A DNA stretch of 64,000 bases, taken from positions 13,357,666-13,421,665 of the forward strand of contig NC_088778.1 in the NCBI RefSeq assembly GCF_954871325.1, given 5' to 3'. The position numbers were made by a program, and so were the translations under genes. The notes beneath the pieces were generated by a model. It was not told where the DNA came from and did not search any database. It saw only the letters and a list, made by a program, of their open reading frames with translations. Position 1 is the stretch's first letter; each line of letters begins with the position of its first letter. Below, piece by piece: positions 23,160 to 34,637 of this stretch. Origin of the DNA: Gordionus sp. m RMFG-2023. Lineage: Eukaryota > Nematomorpha > Gordioida > Chordodea > Parachordodidae.

Positions 23160-24195
23160 GCTCAGCACTTCTATACCTAAAACGAATTATTTGCTATTCG
23201 ATATTCGATTCGTATTTTACGAATACGAATAACACAATTATTCGATTCGAAAATTCGAATCGAATTCGAATAAGAAAAATATATTATTCGTCGAGTAATT
23301 TTTTATCTCGAATAATTTTTTATCTCGAATAATTTTTTATCTATTATTCGATCAAATTATTCGAGATTATTCGACTAAAATAATTTATAGTATTAATATA
23401 TATTGGAAAATAATCATATATAAATCATATATTATTATTAGGAATTATTTGAAATTATTTCAATTTAATAAAATCTCCTAGTAAAATAATGAAAATTGCG
23501 CCAAATTTTGAAACTCCATTTTAATTTATCTCATAATAGACCATTACTTTAGAAATTTCTTTTATGTTAGAGGTGGACGAAGAAGGTAATTTATATAACA
23601 CATAACATATACAATTATAATAAACTGTTAATCCCATCACATCAAGAATGACGGGCAAACCTGATATTTCTCTTTCATTTGATGATGGAAAAATCATAAA
23701 TTTGACTTTTTGCCTAGTTTTTACCACTTTATTTGTAAAATATTGCTAATGCCGTGTTATCTAAAATGGCGAGGGACATATTGTCGATACAGGGATCTTC
23801 AACCCCATGTGAGCGACTCTTTTCTGTTGGAGCTCATATGGTTACAAAATACAGAATGTCGTTAAAGGAGGAAACAATCCGAAAAACTTTATGTTTGAAA
23901 AATTGGCTGTTGTCAGATTTATCTTCTACATTATAGATATGAATATTATATTGATTTTTCCACATTGTATATAAATATATTATATATGTATGCTTCTATT
24001 TTGTCTCACTAATAAAATTTGTTTGTCTTTATCCTTAGTTAAATTTTATAAAATAAATTTTATAATAGATCTTTTTTAATTCATGGTAAATAAAATTTTC
24101 GAATCGAATCGAATAATCATTTTATTATTCATACGAATACGAATAATAAATTATTCGATTCATATTTTTGTAGGTAAAAGCACTTCAGTGCCTGG
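23160..24195 (+). mobile_element. hAT-5: short hAT relic with ATTCG-rich ends
   Basis: Both ends are packed with ATTCGAATCGAATTCG-like words (23195-23375 and 24095-24160). Outer phrases CTATACCTAAAACGAAT and, reversed, CTTTTACCTACAAAAAT form an imperfect inverted repeat. A hAT dimerisation domain lies between them. The middle of the transposase is absent, so this is an internally deleted copy. The exact ends and target duplication were not resolved. Confidence 0.7.
23742..23936 (+). pseudogene. hAT-5 transposase, C-terminal fragment
   Basis: About 62 codons give NAVLSKMARDILSIQG, then PCERLFSVGAHMVTKYR and KNWL, the dimerisation region of hAT transposases of the tam3/BED group. No core or finger domain is attached. 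An open frame on the opposite strand (23521-23727) just upstream has no recognisable motif. Confidence 0.85.
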
Positions 24196-25541
24196 CATAT
24201 TTACATCGGCATGTGCCTGTAGATGATCCGAATTAGCTGATTTTATCGATTTATTTGATTAATGGCTAATGTTTTTTTATATTTAAATATGCCCTGGACG
24301 ACAATATCTCCTGAGGCAAAGTTGTTAAATGAACATGCATTAATTTTATTGCATTATATCTGTTTTCCTGTGAAATTTATGAAAACATCCATTGTTAAAT
24401 TAGAAATGTTTAATTGATTCAGCAAAAATTATTTTAATTTCCATGTTTTCAATATTAAATATTTGCCTATTTATGATAATCGTATCTGACCCACAGATTT
24501 TATTTATAAATAAATTTAAATTTTGATGTAAAATTTTTAGATTATTTTAATAAAATGACAAACTATAATTCATATTTTAAAGATCAGCGTAACTACGGGA
24601 CAAATTTTGATATATTGTCTTTTAAGATTTGTATTTAATATTTTTTAATAAATATAATATAAATTAGGCTTATAACCTAATCCAGTCATTTATTACAAAT
24701 CCTTTATTTTTCTATAATATATTGCATAATGCTGCACGCAATTTATATTCTAAGCTACTTATTCACGTATCCTATTTTAGTAATGACAACCTAGTTTTAT
24801 TAGCGCATGAGAAAAAAATAACAGAAAGAACATATTAAAATATGAAACAAAAAAGTGAGGTCTTTCTAAACAAAAATTCTAGTTACGAGCCTGGCAACTG
24901 AATAAATCTAACAATAAATCACTATTAAACAAGGCAGTAGGAATAAGTAGAGATTTATAATGTCTCCTTTAATTTTAACAATATTATTACAATCATTTTT
25001 ATAGAATTATATTATACATAAAAATCATTTAAGGATTAACGCAACATATAAAATCATTACAATAATAAAATATTGCAATTAAAACTCACATGAAAAATAA
25101 ATTATAGTAAAAGAAGGTATTAAAAAAGGTTTTTCATGAAAATAGAAAAAAAACTAATAAATTATTAAAACCAAAACTAAAAGAGATTATTTAAATCATG
25201 ATCTTTATTCAAATAGATATTGATAAGTCAAATTTAATTATGGCAACCTTATTTATATATATGAATGAGTTTGATACTGCAAAACCTGTCCAAAATTCTC
25301 ACAGCTCGGCCTATAATAGGTAAATGATATGGGATCAATAATTTTTCCAAGCCAGTCTGTACTCTTTTGGGCAGGCTTTGCAGACTTCTGATGAATACCA
25401 TTAGCAATTTTAATATAACACGCATTTTATAACACTATAAATGAAATTTTATAATTATATATGAGAATATCATTATAGTCTATAAAGTAATATTTTGATA
25501 GTTAGTTTGGATAATAAAGAAGGGAAGGATATTTTTTTAAA
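24196..25541. other. Intergenic, nothing recognised
   Basis: AT-rich sequence with no supported frame or repeat. It separates the hAT-5 relic from the 3' end of the MGME1-like gene; that gene's 3' untranslated region probably occupies its right edge. Confidence 0.5.
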
Positions 25542-27061
25542 TTATAATAACGTATTGCCAAATTGAGCATTTAACTTCTGGCTCCAAAATGTTGATAATC
25601 TAAAGAGCCATTCTTGCCAATAGTAATCGGTAATTTCGTGAGGAAGATAGAATAAATCTGCAGGATCGCCACTTTGGTAAGCGATTACAATCACGGCATT
25701 TTTAATAGGACGCTTAATTATAATTTATAAATAAATTTAAAATATTTTTAAGTTTAATTTTAGACTATTATTTAAAAAGAAAGTTGTGAAATTTATTAAT
25801 GTGAGAAATAAAAATATATAATAAAGTGTAAGAAATTTTTGTAAATTGTAAAAAATATACATTATAAAGGAGGTTAGGTTCAAAATTTAAAGCACCAATG
25901 TAAGCAGCAACTTGTAATGGGGTATCCATTGTTTTTATTAAATTTGGTTTTGAATTAACTGACGTTTTCCATTCTATAGCACAAATACTGTTTCTTAGAT
26001 AAAATAATAATGAGATTTTTAAAAATGATATTAACAAAAAATATGATATTAATATAATAAAGAATGTTTTAAAAATTACTCATATGTCCCTAAAGCATCT
26101 ACAATCCCAGTGTAACCTAGATAGGGATGGGTGACAGATTTTTCATGTATATCTAGTGTGGGAATCATGTCAAATACGTTTTGTAAACTTTTCCAATGTC
26201 CTTTATTTTGATCAGGTATTAAATTTTCATTGATAGTCTGACCTTTATACCTCTTCTCCAAAAGGGAGTGCAAATTGCTTCCATATTTTATTAAGCCTTA
26301 AAAATATATTGAACTTAATCAATGTCTTTAAAAGTTTTACTTCTATTATATTCAACAAAAGGTTTAGTTCCCATTTGTTTGATCATTTTTTTACGCCAAA
26401 TAAATAATTTCATTAAGGACTCTTTACTAGCAGTTTCTCTTAAAATTGTTTTAACACTAGGAAGCTTATCAACATCATTAAATAGGTTGAATTGATCAAT
26501 ATTATCATTATTTTGTTCATAGAGATCTCTATTTTCTAATTTTTTATAGTATAAAGGAAATTTCTTTATAGAATCAATTAATTTAGTTATATGATCAGCA
26601 TTTGAATATTTTGAAATGCAATCAAGCTTAATCAACTTTTTATCATCAATATTTTGTGATATGCCATTACTACGAAAAGATGTTTTACATGATATGTCTG
26701 AACTGATTTCATAATTTTTAGGTTCAGTTTTAAATTTTATATCATAAATTTTATGCTCACACACAATATTATCTATGTTAAATATCACTTTATCATTTAT
26801 ATCTACATTTAATTCTTGATCAATTATTTTACCATCTATTTTCTTCTCATTTTTAGTCAATTTACTAAGTGATAAATTAATTATATTGTTATCAGAATTT
26901 ATATCTGTATATGACTTAACGTCACTTTTGATTTTTAATTTTTTATTAATTTTTGGAATTAAATTATCAATAAACTTGTCCTTTACTGCATTATAGAATA
27001 TTGCAAATGTGTTAAGGTTGTTTGTATATATATACACATTTAAATAATTGAGGGATAATGC
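25542..27061 (-). CDS. MGME1: MGME1-like mitochondrial single-strand DNA exonuclease (5' exon missing)
   Basis: PD-(D/E)xK exonuclease of the MGME1 family, which trims 5' flaps during mitochondrial DNA replication. Four exons read on the minus strand in one consistent frame: 27061-26341, 26296-26080, 25993-25861 and 25712-25542 (stop TAA). Introns are 44, 86 and 148 nt, all GT-AG. Family landmarks are LPSVKTILRETASKESL and WRKKMI in exon 1, LHSLLEKRYKG, then HWKSLQNVFD and GIVDALGTYE in exon 2 (D metal ligand), and AIEWKTS (E-x-K catalytic) with PLQVAAYIGALN in exon 3. AVIVIAYQSGDPADLF and YYWQEWLFRL follow in exon 4. The first exon begins at an acceptor (ttatttag) in phase 0 with no in-frame ATG, so an upstream exon, expected to carry the start and mitochondrial targeting peptide, was not found. 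The N-terminal ~150 residues are Asp/Asn/Lys-rich and not conserved. No break was seen in the coding exons. Confidence 0.9.
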
Positions 27062-27477
27062 CTAAATAAGATATGTTAATAATATAATATATAAATCAAA
27101 ATATTGAAAAAGCTTATTAAATTTTTGTTTTATTTATTAATCAAAATATAAAAAGCAATATAAATTAATAATAAAAGAATGCATATGACCAGAGATTACT
27201 CATTCTTTATAAAATAAATATATTCAGGTCCTCATCTAGAACTGGAAGGGGGACTGATGCAATTGTGTAATTGAATTTCAGGTAGGGGGGGGGGACTATA
27301 ATTATACATTTTTATTATAAACTCTTACTTTATTATTCAAGAGCATAAACATATAAATATTTCAGCTGTTTATGAATTGAAGATAATATGTATGAAATAG
27401 TGCTTAGAAAAATTAAGAAATAGTAATAATGATACAAAAATGTTGGAAATATAAAATTCCAGCTTTCTTCTCTTTCA
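27062..27477. other. 5' flank of the MGME1-like gene
   Basis: Holds an AT-rich intron-like stretch and a run of ten G near 27288. The missing first exon should lie here or beyond; no frame starting with ATG and ending in a phase-0 donor was recognised. Confidence 0.4.
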
Positions 27478-28345
27478 TTTTAGTCGGTTCGATAGCGTAA
27501 ATCATGACGCCCTTCAAAATGTGGGATTGAACCTAATATTATCTACATCCTAAAGAATCACTATTCTAATTTATCCGCTTGTTTTAAAATTAACAATAAG
27601 GTATCCCCCTCTATGCACACTTTCATCTTTCTTGTTCAATATCATAATGTATAAAATCATAAAAGAAGCCCTGGGAGCTGCAAATCTAATGAATATGGGT
27701 TCCAATGTTGCGATATGTGTGGAAAATCGGATAATATCATATGCTGATGATATCGCCATAGTATCTACGAGTGTTGAAGAAACGAAAAATTTGCTATACT
27801 TATTAGAAACCTTAAGTCTGAGATTGGGTCTAAAAATTAACTTTAATAAAACTTTCATTCTTCCTTCTCCAAATGCAGCCCAAAATTTAAATTTTACAAT
27901 TGGAGGAAATGTGATAAAGATAGTAGACAAAATAAAATATTTAGGCGTTATGTTCGACAATAGGGGATGCTGTAAAGAAGAGTTGAAAATAAGAATACAA
28001 AAAGCGAAAGGGACATTTTATAAATATATGAAAATTGTAAAACCAAAGAGATTTCTGTGTACACCAGACTCCGAATTTTCAACTCTATTATAATTCCTAT
28101 ATTATTATTTGGAGGGGACTTATGGAAATCAATAAAACAGAGAATAGAAGACTGCAATCATTCATAAATAACTGACTCCGAACTATAAATGAAATCTTTT
28201 ACCCAAAAGTGATATCAAATAATAATCTATGGAGAATATCATAACATATCCGAATTCATATCATCTTAAAGAAACGTCGTATCCAATTCCTATCTCACAT
28301 CATTAGGAACTCGGACCATAATCTAGTTCACGATGCCATTACATG
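27478..28345 (+). pseudogene. LINE reverse transcriptase fragment
   Basis: 27632-28093 (with in-frame traces upstream from about 27485, FDSVNHDALQN) encodes RT palm motifs. ISYADDIAIVS near 27736 is the catalytic YADD box. LGLKINFNKTFIL and IKYLGVMFDNRG are the following conserved blocks. Past the stop at 28091, other frames continue with LQSFINN, TINEIFYPK and RRIQFLSHIIRNSDH near 28270-28310, the thumb and C-terminal region of non-LTR elements. The fingers and endonuclease are absent, so this is a truncated copy with several frame changes. The order fits the Jockey/CR1-like group of LINEs, but the clade cannot be fixed. Confidence 0.85.
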
Positions 28346-29819
28346 GCTCTACACTTATAATAAGAAAGAATACACAAAATATAAATCTTTATGGTATTAA
28401 TTATAAAACTATAAAAGATGTAATGGAACTAAACTTAAATATGAAACAATTTATCAAATTAAACAACTGTAAAAATTATATAAAAAAGCTTTTCAGGATT
28501 AAGGATAGATATTTTAAATGAAAAATCTCTGGGCTTGATTAAAATTTATAACGTTAATCTCAACTAGTATTTTCTAAACCATAGTATGTGCTGCTATAAC
28601 TAAGGACAACCCGTAATTCACTTGGTATGTTCTTTAAATTTTAATTTTTCATAGTAAAAATTCACGGCTTTAACTAAAAAACTTAAATTTAAAATCAGCC
28701 ACAACTCACCTTTACAGTAATTAACTTATACTGCAGTTCTTGGGCATAGGCCCTTTTTTCTGCCCCACCCTTTTTCTTAAATAAACCCTATGGACGTCTG
28801 TAACATTTTTCGAAATGTTGCGCGTACAAGTACGTGCTGCTTGCCCACAAACGTGTAGAGGGCTCTTCATATTTTTTTAACTTTACACCCCAATTAACTT
28901 ATGTTCCAATTAGATCGAAATGAGGAAAACCTAGCATAGCTCTGTTGTTAATTCAAAGTCAGAGGGCATATGCGCTATATATCACGTATCAAGTAAATAG
29001 AAAACTGATAAAACATGGTGGTAGTTTAAGTAATCATTTTTTCTCACAGTTTATTCAATGTCAAATATTATTTTCTACATATAAGTTATAATAATATTTT
29101 TCACATCTAAGATATAATATAAATAATTCTTATTTTTTTTAGAATGTCCTTTATTTTAAAAAACAATTATTACATTTCCTCAAAAATATTTTAAAGTTAA
29201 ATTTCCTGAATAAATCTATTTAGGGCATAATTTCAGCCAAATCCCTTTTTTTAAAAAATATTGAATAAAATTATTTAATAATAATTTATAAATACATTCC
29301 AATGAAAAAATTGGCAGTAAAATTAAATATACTAATGTTTCTGTTTCAGATAAAATGAAGGGCATACAAATTAGGCTGTTCTAGATCCAAGTGTCGAAAA
29401 CCCCATTCTGTTCAGGCATTTTGCAGTTTCCATTTTCCTGTAGTAAAAGAAATCTAGGAAATAATTATATTCAGCAAGTTATGTGTCTTATTTGTTTCTG
29501 AACATTTCATACAATCTAGAAATTTTTCAATCATAGTTATTATATAGTAGAGATAAATTGAATAGGTTTTTTTTAATTGATAAAATTTTCTTATATCCAA
29601 TAGTGTTTAAGATTTTAAATGTAAGAAAATAATCTAAATTTTCGGGAGATAAAATTGTAGTAATGTGGAAAGTACACATATATGGTTATTATTGATATTA
29701 TGGAAATATATGTAAGGATTTATTATATTATTTGTATATTATGAATTAGTATATTCGTTAATTAGATATGTTTTATTATGATTATATATCTTTATGATTA
29801 ATTTAATATTAGGTGAAGA
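28346..29819. other. Intergenic, nothing recognised
   Basis: AT-rich with a slightly GC-richer patch near 28760-28870 that has no open frame. A small frame at 28333-28521 has no motif. No repeats were matched elsewhere in the window. Confidence 0.45.
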
Positions 29820-29945
29820 CAGGGGCGTCGCTAGCCTTTACATCTCAGGGGGCTCAACTAAAAAAAATTTTATGGGGGGGGGCTTCGCCCCTCATGTCCC
29901 TCAACCCGCTTTTGCCCGGCCTTCGGTCGGGTTTTATATAAATAT
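29820..29945 (+). repeat. hAT-like terminus with GC-rich hairpin module, copy 3
   Basis: Starts CAGGGGCGTCGCTAGCC, a hAT-like end, followed by a G-run, the hairpin GGGGCTTCGCCCC, then CCCGCTTTTGCCCGGCC and TTCGGTCGGG. The GC module is the same as that at 7325-7425 (reversed). The partner end was not found, so this may be a solo or truncated nonautonomous element. Confidence 0.6.
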
Positions 29946-30406
29946 ATTGTACTTTATAAAATTTGTTAACTCTGAACAATTATTCTGATTTTCATATTTT
30001 GTCATTTATTATATTATGCACACAAAATAAACTGGCATATAAATATTTAAAACAATACAAGACATTTCTAAAAATAATATTTTTTTAATACAAAATCTAT
30101 TTATTACATTATAAAATATTTTCGATTGCATATATAAAAAAATTTTGCGTCTAAATAATTACAAGTGATAAAAAAGATTTATTTATTCATACATATGCCT
30201 CAATTGACAATAGTTTTTAAAAACCACATAATGCAATAATATAAATCTTAGCGACTTACAATGACAAAGATTATCAAACTAATATTAACTCTCTGTTACC
30301 ATTTTATACAATGTTTTATAGAATGGATTAATAAGGAAAAATTTATAGGCCTAAACCAAATCAACAATTCTTGAAGAAGAGAGTATACAATCCAAATCAT
30401 AAAACT
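29946..30406. other. No gene recognised
   Basis: AT-rich. It probably includes the body of the element whose terminus lies at 29820. Confidence 0.35.
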
Positions 30407-31616
30407 CAGGCGCGTATGCAGGAATTTGGTCTGGGGGGGGAGGGGGGGGGACAATAAATTTTTTAAAGAAATATTATTGTTTTTTTTAAATATTAAGCAT
30501 AAATTTATTAGAACTAATAACTATTTCTAATACTCAATTTTAAATTAATGTAAATTATAAAGATTATATGTATAAACCGTTATATAAAAAACTATAAAAT
30601 AAATGTGAATTAAATTAAACGGATATAACTGGCGGTATAGAAAAACTATAAAATAAATGTGAATTATAAAAAATAAATGTAAATTATAAAATATAAAATG
30701 AATATAATTACTATATGAATCACTTAAATGACCCAAAATAGAAATATGAATTTTTTGAGCCTTTAAAATTTATATATATCAAAAATTTAAATGTTCGAAA
30801 TATAAATTAATACACAAAATGTTTCTTAGGAATAATTGTATTTTTTATGTTATATATTTACATGTAAAATCCAATCTTCGTTAGGATTGAGCTAATTTTT
30901 CAATTATCTCATCCTTGCTCGTCGTCAAATGCCTATGAATATTCAAAAGATCCAAACCTTTCAATCTACTTTCAGAAGTTATACTTCTTGGTATGTTTTT
31001 CAGAGACCTGGGGGCCGGACCGTATTTTAATTTTTTAGATATACCCGGGCCGGGCCTGAATTTTTTACAAAAACACCCAGGCGAGGCCTGAAAATTTAAA
31101 AAAAATATCCGGGCCGGGTTGTATATTTTAAAATAGCCTATATTTGAAATAGTTATTATTAGCTATAAAAATCAAAAAGAAATATAATTTATTTTTAAAA
31201 AATACGGGCCGGGCCTTAAATTTTATTTTAAAAAAGCTGGGGCTGGCCTAATTTTTTTTTAAAAAAATCCGAACCGGGCCGTAAAAAATTCTAAAAGAAA
31301 ATCCAAGCCGTGCTCTGCAAATGGTACCTCTGCAGCTTTGTAAAGAAAATGCTCTCTCATTAGTTTACTAATGGGAAGAGTTGCTAATATATATAAACCC
31401 TTTTAATACATTGGCATTGGGAATATAATCTAAAATGTGTTTAAAATGCAAAAGCATTTTTTGGGACTATATCACCCACAGTTAATTTTATAAACATAAT
31501 TATTCAGCTAATAAAGCATCATAAGATACTTTAACATCTTCATGATAAAAATCTAACAAATATTTTTTTTTCTATCACCTTCTGAAAAAGGTTGGTAAGG
31601 CTTTTGTGGAAGTAAT
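30407..31616 (-). mobile_element. hAT-6 copy A: 3' part of a TTF-type hAT
   Basis: The terminus at 30407 reads CAGGCGCGTATGCAGGAATT followed by a long G-run. Minus-strand sequence at 31000-30860 and 31616-31336 matches 39200-39365 and 38925-39195 of copy B on the plus strand. It includes the C-terminal words TTSESRLKGL and LNIHRH. Copy A is split at 31001 by a GGCCCGG repeat and cut off at 31616 by hAT-7. The termini of A and B face outward, 13 kb apart. Confidence 0.8.
31001..31335 (+). repeat. GGCCCGG dispersed repeat, copy 2 (best preserved)
   Basis: Begins CAGAGACCTGGGGGCCGG and ends GCAAATGGTACCTCTGCAG, with six or more CCGGGCCGGG-type units separated by A/T tracts. It interrupts hAT-6 copy A: the flanks GGTATGTTTTT and AAAGAAAATG are near neighbours in copy B (about 39200-39225). 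The imperfect inverted ends (CAGAGACC against CAGAGGTACC) suggest a nonautonomous, possibly hAT-related element. Confidence 0.8.
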
Positions 31617-32197
31617 CAGTGTTGTTAAAATAGCGCGCTACTATAGCGCGCTACTTTTTTCAGTAGCGGTAGCTTTAGCTGGCTACTTTTTTTAGAAAAT
31701 AGCGATAGCAGTAACTCGCTACTAATTTGCGCTACTTCGCTACTTTCAATTTAACACAATAAATACATCTAAAAATTATTAAAATATATTTTTTATTAAA
31801 TCAAAAATTATAATCCTTTTATTTTATTTTATTTAATTATGAAATTTAAATTTATATTTAAAAATATACATTATAAATCTAGTTAGCATTATAAATCTAG
31901 TTATTAAAAATGTGTGAGATTGTTGAAGATAGTGAAATTTCTCTGGAAAATGAGAAAAATATAGATTATCCTTTACCAAAATTCAAAAAATACTTTAATC
32001 TTGAAGAAAAAATTACTACTAGATATCTGTTTCGATGCAAGAAAATTTTGCCAACCACTGATAGAGTCTATGCTAAAAGGCATTAAGAAAAGGTCAAAAC
32101 TATATTTTTATTTTCTATTATACAATTATATAAAATGAATGATTTATTGCTTGATTAGCCATATTTAAATTGGCTTAATTTACAACTCAATATATAA
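31617..32197 (+). mobile_element. hAT-7: left end and BED exon of an AGTAGCGCGCTAC-type hAT
   Basis: Starts CAGTGTTGTTAAAATAGCG, with three or more TAGCGCGCTAC words as in hAT-4. 31908-32092 is a short frame of ~60 codons that begins ATG and contains RYLFRCKKILPTTDRVYAKRH, a BED-finger start related to that in hAT-4. Harbinger-1 is inserted directly after it (32198). The right end was not identified; sequence from 36761 to about 37186 may be its continuation. Confidence 0.75.
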
Positions 32198-32300
32198 GGC
32201 CACTTCCAAACACGACGTTTTTTCAATCCGAGGCACGTTTTCGCAATATTTTTTACTTCCAAACAGCAACGATTTATATTTTACAGCTGATTTTTTAAAA

Positions 32301-33502
32301 ATGATTCTTATAACTAGATATTTTAATATGAGACATTATAAAAAAAAACGAAAAGTAAGTATAATTTATAAAGAAAGAGATCTGTATATGATCTATATCA
32401 ATTTAAATGAGAATTTAAATGATTCGCAATTCTTTCACTATCTTGGATTATCTAGGAATGTTTTCTATTATATACTTAACAAAATTGAAACTAAAATTAT
32501 ACATAAACAAACAAATGCAAAAACAACAATATCTCCTGAAAAGAGATTATTTGTTACTTTAAGGTAATATATTTAGTTATTAATATATATACAAACCATT
32601 TAAGATACTTAAGAACGGGCCTTAATTATTCACAACTATCTTATAGTAGCAGAATAAGCAAAAGTTGCATTGCTACTATCATTCCAGAGGTATGTGATGT
32701 TATATGGAAAACTTTAAAAGATATTCATATGCCAATTCCAAATAGAGAACATTGGGAGAAGGTATTATAAATTTAGATTGCCCAAGAATATTTTGAAAAA
32801 CATGGATTTCCAAACTGCCTTGGCTCATTGGATGGTAAGCACATAAGAATAAAAAGTCCTGCAAAATCTGGAACCCTTTTTTATAATTATAAATCTTTCA
32901 AATCTATAGTGTTAATTGGTTTAGCAGATAGTAATTGCAAATTTATATATATAGATGTAGGATCTTATGGAAAACAAAGTGATGGTGGCACTTTCAGAAA
33001 TAGTAGTTTATATCAAAGTAAATTTTTAATGTTAATAAATAATTTTTAATTATTTTAGAATTAGAAAGTCAAACACTTTATATTCCTCCTCCTAAACCTA
33101 TGCCAAATAATATCATTGCTCCACATGTAATTATTGCTGATCTAGCCTTCCCACTAAAAAATTATCTAATGAAACCTTATCCTACGAAGAATACCAGCCC
33201 AGAAGAAAAATATTATAATTATAAATTAAGTAGTGCTAGAATGTGCATTGAATGCACATTTGGCATAGCTACTGCTAAATTTGCCCTACTTTCTAAAGCT
33301 ATAGTGTTCAGTTGAAAATGCTGATAAAATTATATCTACAATTACTCTTTTACATAATATTATTATTGATTATGATAAAATAGAATATACACCTAATATT
33401 TTACCTATTACTGAAAATTTAGGGATCAGTAGATCTTTAAATGCTTCAAGTTCTAATTCAAGAGAAATTAGAGAATTATTTAAAGACTATTTTAATTCTT
33501 AA
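32301..33502 (+). pseudogene. Harbinger-1 DDE transposase, nearly intact
   Basis: Exons join in frame: 32301-32564 (N-terminal helix-turn-helix region, ending LFVTL), then YLRTGLNYSQLSYSSRISKS from about 32607. A 15-nt GT...AG gap (32762-32776) follows HWEK, and the frame resumes with IAQEYFEKHGFPNCLGSLDG. A 41-nt intron (about 33016-33056) then splits SLYQ from LESQTLYIPP. Catalytic residues are visible: D in LGSLDGKHI, D in VIIADLAFPL and E in ARMCIECTFGI. After KAIVFS (about 33312) a one-base shift moves the frame; it then runs VENADKIIST and LLHNIIIDY to the stop at about 33500. Apart from that shift and the odd 15-nt gap it looks whole, so it is either a recent relic or has a sequence error. 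Confidence 0.88.
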
Positions 33503-33537
33503 ATATATGTTTAATTTAACATTTTATCATTATATAT

Positions 33538-33632
33538 TAAATAAATAAATTACTTTTGTATGTGTATACAAATTAATAAATTACTTTTGTATGTGTATAT
33601 AAATTAATAAATTACTTTTGTATGTGTATATA
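33538..33632. repeat. ~32-bp tandem repeat, about three copies
   Basis: Unit AATAAATTACTTTTGTATGT followed by GTATATAAATT, three direct copies, just downstream of the transposase stop and before the convergent MADF gene. Confidence 0.8.
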
Positions 33633-33651
33633 ATACATAACTATTTAAACA

Positions 33652-34436
33652 TCAACATTTTCCTATAATATTATTTATATAATTATAAATAAGAGTTTGC
33701 ACATTAATTTTCATGGTGTCCTTAACTTCATTTGGCACCTTCATTACATTATCAACCAAAGACAGGCACCATAATCTATCTGGGTCATTATCAATTTCTA
33801 ACATTTTGTCAAAATATCTTTCCATTAGGTCTTTTGTTACTCTAGCCCTTTTTACAGGTCTTACATTCTCTATATTATCTGTGATATTATTTAGTGTCTT
33901 TCTTGGTGTGGTGGAAGTAGTAAGAAATGATAGTGAATCATACCATTTCCATTGAGTGCTAGCTTTTGCAGCATCCCCTGAATGCACTTCTTCTCTCTTT
34001 CTCTTTTCCTTTAAATAAGAATCCCTCAAATTCTTCCATTTTAATTTACAGACATTTGGCGATGAATCAAGCCTGGTAAATAATAAAGGATAAAAAATAA
34101 TTTTATTTAAATAAAGATATAAATTTTTAAAATTCATATTCCATGCTTACTAATAAATAGTATCTAATTAAAAAGTCTGTTAATTAAAAAGTATTATTAT
34201 AAAATAGTCAATATTTTTAATATAAAGTCTTGTTCTACTTTTTAGCACATAAAGTCCATAGTTCATCTACTAATAATCTATTAAAATAATTATCATTAGA
34301 TTGGTTCCATAAATCGTCATGATCTTCTACAAAATTTATCAATTCAGATACAAAATTTCCTCTAAAATCATTTCATTTATTGAATATTAACGTTAAAAAA
34401 ATAATACTTATTCATTTCAATTGTATCAGACGCCAT
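33652..34436 (-). CDS. Harbinger-1 MADF-domain accessory protein
   Basis: Second gene of PIF/Harbinger elements; such Myb/SANT-like MADF proteins help the transposase enter the nucleus and bind DNA. Read on the minus strand: ATG at about 34431 (MASDTIEMNK), a short intron ending ttttag, then GNFVSELINFVEDHDDLWNQ and LVDELWTLCAKK. A second intron of about 150 nt follows, ending near 34075, then LDSSPNVCKLKWKNLRDSYL (MADF core). A basic tail follows with WKWYDSLSFL and a C-terminal BESS-like helix (RYFDKMLEIDNDPDRLWCLS). Coding stays open across all three parts. The exact splice sites of the second intron were not confirmed. Confidence 0.8.
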
Positions 34437-34637
34437 TTAATCGTTAAAAAAAATCAAGCTAGTTTGTTATTAAAATAATCGCAAAATCGTAAGCATGAAA
34501 AAATCGTTTGGTTTGGAAGAACACATCTATTATAGTGCGTACAAATTGTGCGTTGCAACGCAGCGTTTTAAAACGCTTATAAAAAAACGTAAACGCAGCT
34601 ATGTATAAATTGATGCGTTAACTTTTATTTTTTCAAT

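Noticed and set aside
23521-23727. Minus-strand frame next to the hAT-5 fragment (KVKFMIFPSSNEREISGLPV)
   Set aside because: It has no recognisable domain and no supporting splice or homology signal; kept as possible insert only.
27571-28157. Minus-strand frames opposite the LINE reverse transcriptase
   Set aside because: They are shadows of the coding strand; the plus strand carries the YADD motif and conserved blocks.
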